A stretch of 35,710 nt of DNA from an uncultured Rhodospirillales bacterium (GTDB taxonomy: Bacteria > Pseudomonadota > Alphaproteobacteria > Rhodospirillales > CAJXLG01): NCBI GenBank assembly GCA_913055885.1, contig CAJXLG010000005.1, forward strand, positions 1 to 35,710, read 5' to 3'. The notes beneath the pieces are model-generated. The model was not told the origin of the DNA. It did not search any database and saw nothing but the letters and a program-made list of their open reading frames with translations. Positions within the stretch are counted from its first letter, which is position 1. Each line of letters begins with the position of its first letter. Shown here piece by piece: positions 33,812 to 35,710 of this stretch. The translations under genes and the position numbers were made by a program.

Positions 33812-34704
33812 CAGGCCGGTTGCTGGTTGCCCAGGGCCGCCCGCGCCTCGTCGGCGCGCTCCTTCAGGCCGGCGTGGTCGAGCAGGCTCACGGCCCGCTC
33901 CAGGTGGCGGCGGGCGCGCTCGGGATCGGCCTTGCGCTCCAGCCGGCCCAGGGCCAACAGGGTCTCGCCCTCGCCGCCCATATCCCCGGCTTCGTGGTAC
34001 AGCCGGGCGGCGGCGTCGAAGGCCTCGGTGGCGCCCGCCGCGTCGCCCAGGCCGAGCTGCATCTCGCCGAGCGCCGCCTGGGTGCGGGCGTGGTCCAGCA
34101 CGTCGCCGCACTCCACGAAGCGGTCCACGGCGGCCTCGTAATCCTCCAGGGCGGTGTCGGGCCGCTCGAGCATGCGATGAATGTCGCCGCGCGCCTTGAG
34201 GACGCGGGCCTCGCCGCAGGTGTCGTTGGCGTGGCGGTACAGGTTGATGGCCCGCGCCAGGAAGTCCTGGGCCGTGTCCTCCTCGCCGTTGGCCAGCCGC
34301 ACGTGGGCGAGCTGCGCCAGGGCGTAGGCCTCCCGCTCGCTGTCGCCAGCGGCGCGCAGCAGCTCACGCGCCCCCTCGAAGTAGGAGCGCGCCTCCACCT
34401 GATCCTTGCGGGCCAGGGCGAGGTCGCCCAGCCGGTTGAGGGCACGCCCCTGATCCACCTGGGCGCCCGCCTCGGCGAAGAGGGCGCGGCCCTCGATGTA
34501 GTGCTCGCGCGCTCTTTCCAGGTCGTTGTTGTGGAGCGCCGCTTCGCCGAGCGCCAGGTGGGTGTTGGCGGCGCCGTGTGGGTCGTCCGCTTCCTCGTAC
34601 AGGGCGCGCGCCCGCTCGTAGGCATCGCGGGCGGCCTCCCAGTCCCCGGCCTGGGCCAGGCGCTCCGCCTGGTCGAAGGTCTCGTCGGCGCGCGTCCGGG
34701 CCAT
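33811..34704 (-). CDS. Tetratricopeptide repeat protein
   Basis: The 297-aa product is almost entirely TPR units of 34-40 residues (for example DWEAARDAYERARALYEEADD, DLERAREHYIEGRALFAEAG, DQVEARSYFEGARELLRAAGD), about six to seven repeats. It has no signal peptide and would be a cytosolic protein-interaction scaffold. ATG 34704 with GGGAGG is the chosen start. It is the first gene of an overlapping TPR-fetA-fetB operon, so it may act on the exporter or its regulation. Confidence 0.88.
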   Translation of the reverse strand: MARTRADETFDQAERLAQAGDWEAARDAYERARALYEEADDPHGAANTHLALGEAALHNNDLERAREHYIEGRALFAEAGAQVDQGRALNRLGDLALARKDQVEARSYFEGARELLRAAGDSEREAYALAQLAHVRLANGEEDTAQDFLARAINLYRHANDTCGEARVLKARGDIHRMLERPDTALEDYEAAVDRFVECGDVLDHARTQAALGEMQLGLGDAAGATEAFDAAARLYHEAGDMGGEGETLLALGRLERKADPERARRHLERAVSLLDHAGLKERADEARAALGNQQPA

Positions 34705-34860
34705 GATCGCCTCCCGCTTCCAGAAGAATCGGCTGTTCGAGCCCCTTACGCCAAAGTGTACCGCGTCGGGGCAGCATGGTAAACGGCGGCGCGGGCATTG
34801 GCGCGTGGCGGCGGGCATCCTATGATGCCCCGGCGACAATGCCGAGGAGGTCTTGCCACC

Positions 34861-35370
34861 ATGCCCCTTACCCGCCGCCGTCTCCTCGCCGCGCTGGCCG
34901 GGCTCGCCACGGCGGGCGCCGCGGGGCGCGCCCGTGCCGACTGTTCCGACCCGCCCCTGCCCGCCGTGAACTGGCGCAAGTGCCTGCATTCCGGCCGCGA
35001 CCTGGAAGGGGCCAATCTGGCGGGGGCGAATCTGCGCGAGGCGGACCTGTCGCGCGCCAACCTGGAAAAGGCCGACCTGTCCGGCGTGGACGCCTATAGC
35101 GCCCGCTTCACCAGCGCCTCCATGAAAAAGGCCACACTCGACGGCGGCAATTTCGAGGAGGCGGACTTCACGGGCGTGGCCCTCACGGGCGCCTCTCTCG
35201 TCGGCACCAACCTGCGGCGGGCCACCCTGTACAACGCGGACCTCACGAACGCCGACCTCACCGACGCCAGCCTGGGCGAAGCCGATACCCAGAATGCCGT
35301 CTTCTCCGGCGCCACGTGGACGGACGGCAATTACGAATGCCGGGAAGGGTCCGTGGGGAGCTGCGGATGA
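34861..35370 (+). CDS. Exported pentapeptide-repeat protein
   Basis: The 169-aa product has a twin-arginine-type leader ([23 protein letters not shown]), then about 20 A(D/N)LxX repeats ([20 protein letters not shown] and [20 protein letters not shown]) forming a right-handed quadrilateral beta helix. Cysteines near both ends ([22 protein letters not shown]) could cap the solenoid. Function is unknown. GAGGAGG precedes the ATG. Overlaps the next gene by ATGA. Confidence 0.85.
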   Translation: MPLTRRRLLAALAGLATAGAAGRARADCSDPPLPAVNWRKCLHSGRDLEGANLAGANLREADLSRANLEKADLSGVDAYSARFTSASMKKATLDGGNFEEADFTGVALTGASLVGTNLRRATLYNADLTNADLTDASLGEADTQNAVFSGATWTDGNYECREGSVGSCG

Positions 35371-35693
35371 ACGGTCGCCTGCCCGGTGCCGGCCGCGGCG
35401 CCGTGACGGATGTTGCCAGCCGGTTCGACACCCTGGTGCGCGAGCCGGACGCGCCGCCGGAGGGGCGCGCCACGGAGGTGCACGAGGAAACGGCCAAGAG
35501 CATCATCAGCCGCAACACCTCGCCCGACGTCCCCTTCGACCGCTCCCTGAACCCATATGCCGGGTGCGAACATGGCTGCGTCTACTGTTACGCCGTGCAG
35601 CCCCCGGAGATCGCCAAGCGGCGCTATCGCGAACACGACCCGGACGACCCGTTCCTGATCCGGCCGGCCGGTAGCCAGCGCCGGACCGGGTGA
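35367..35693 (+). pseudogene. PA0069-family radical SAM protein, truncated or chimeric at the window end
   Basis: The 5' part reads like the PA0069/SplB-like radical SAM family: [32 protein letters not shown], with the CxxxCxxC 4Fe-4S motif. Family members then continue RPxHxYLGxSxGLDFE for about 260 more residues. Here the frame changes character right after CYA (about 35595) and stops at 35693, leaving 108 aa. No other frame restores the family sequence. Either the gene is broken by a rearrangement or the window end is an assembly junction. Confidence 0.7.
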
Positions 35694-35710
35694 AGCGCGA
35701 TCCATCCGGG

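Noticed and set aside
34705-34989. N-terminal extension of the TPR protein (ORF track start 34989)
   Set aside because: The added residues are low-complexity intergenic reading. ATG 34704 has a good ribosome-binding site and begins the TPR region.

Overview
The window is about 36 kb of very GC-rich, densely coding bacterial DNA. Many neighbouring genes overlap by ATGA or TGATG. Several traits point to an alphaproteobacterium, probably a deep-branching Rhodospirillales-like lineage. These are the split glycine decarboxylase (gcvPA/gcvPB), HslV with a short propeptide before the catalytic Thr, a small RHH regulator next to an Mth938-like protein, the dimeric eukaryote-like NADP isocitrate dehydrogenase and the style of the intergenic palindromes. 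This assignment is inference from gene content only; no rRNA or tRNA gene is present.

Layout. (1) 1-4746: a promoter and tandem glycine riboswitch ahead of gcvT-gcvH-gcvPA-gcvPB, a complete glycine-cleavage operon except for lipoamide dehydrogenase. (2) 4769-7222: a sulfotransferase-like protein, a lysophospholipase-like hydrolase, an RHH protein and an Mth938-like protein. (3) 7242-9423: an ArsR repressor with an apparently leaderless promoter, an ArsP/DUF318-type permease and a mini-thioredoxin, converging on a monohaem cytochrome c with a His/Met-rich tail. (4) 9519-16107: hslV-hslU, an Rpn-type nuclease, dapB, ubiD and pmbA/tldE. (5) 16128-20294: a DUF4197 protein on the minus strand, a solitary periplasmic sugar-binding-type protein, then a three-gene cassette (one-TM small protein, about 94-aa soluble protein, long YeiH-type transporter) ending in a strong terminator. 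(6) 20294-22890: an orphan sensor kinase divergent from a tandem pair of nearly identical 56/57-aa proteins, with a terminator. (7) 22905-27922 (minus): dksA-like, hypA, hypB, a short hypF, hypC, hypD, hypE. This is the NiFe-hydrogenase maturation set, with no structural hydrogenase genes in view. (8) 28062-30702: a diverging cytochrome b561-type protein, a LOG-family protein and icd. (9) 30866-35710: a secreted Arg-rich protein, a dual-specificity phosphatase and bacteriohemerythrin, the operon TPR-fetA-fetB, a pentapeptide-repeat protein, and a radical SAM ORF that loses its family similarity just after the CxxxCxxC motif.

How the parts work together. Glycine induces its own degradation through the riboswitch. 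The ArsR-permease-thioredoxin unit looks like an autorepressed metalloid-efflux cassette. The hyp operon and the adjacent cytochrome b suggest H2 metabolism elsewhere in the genome. The most novel-looking material is the duplicated small-protein pair, the small-protein/YeiH cassette behind an AT-rich control region, the stand-alone HypF Kae1 domain, and a dispersed 20-bp intergenic motif.
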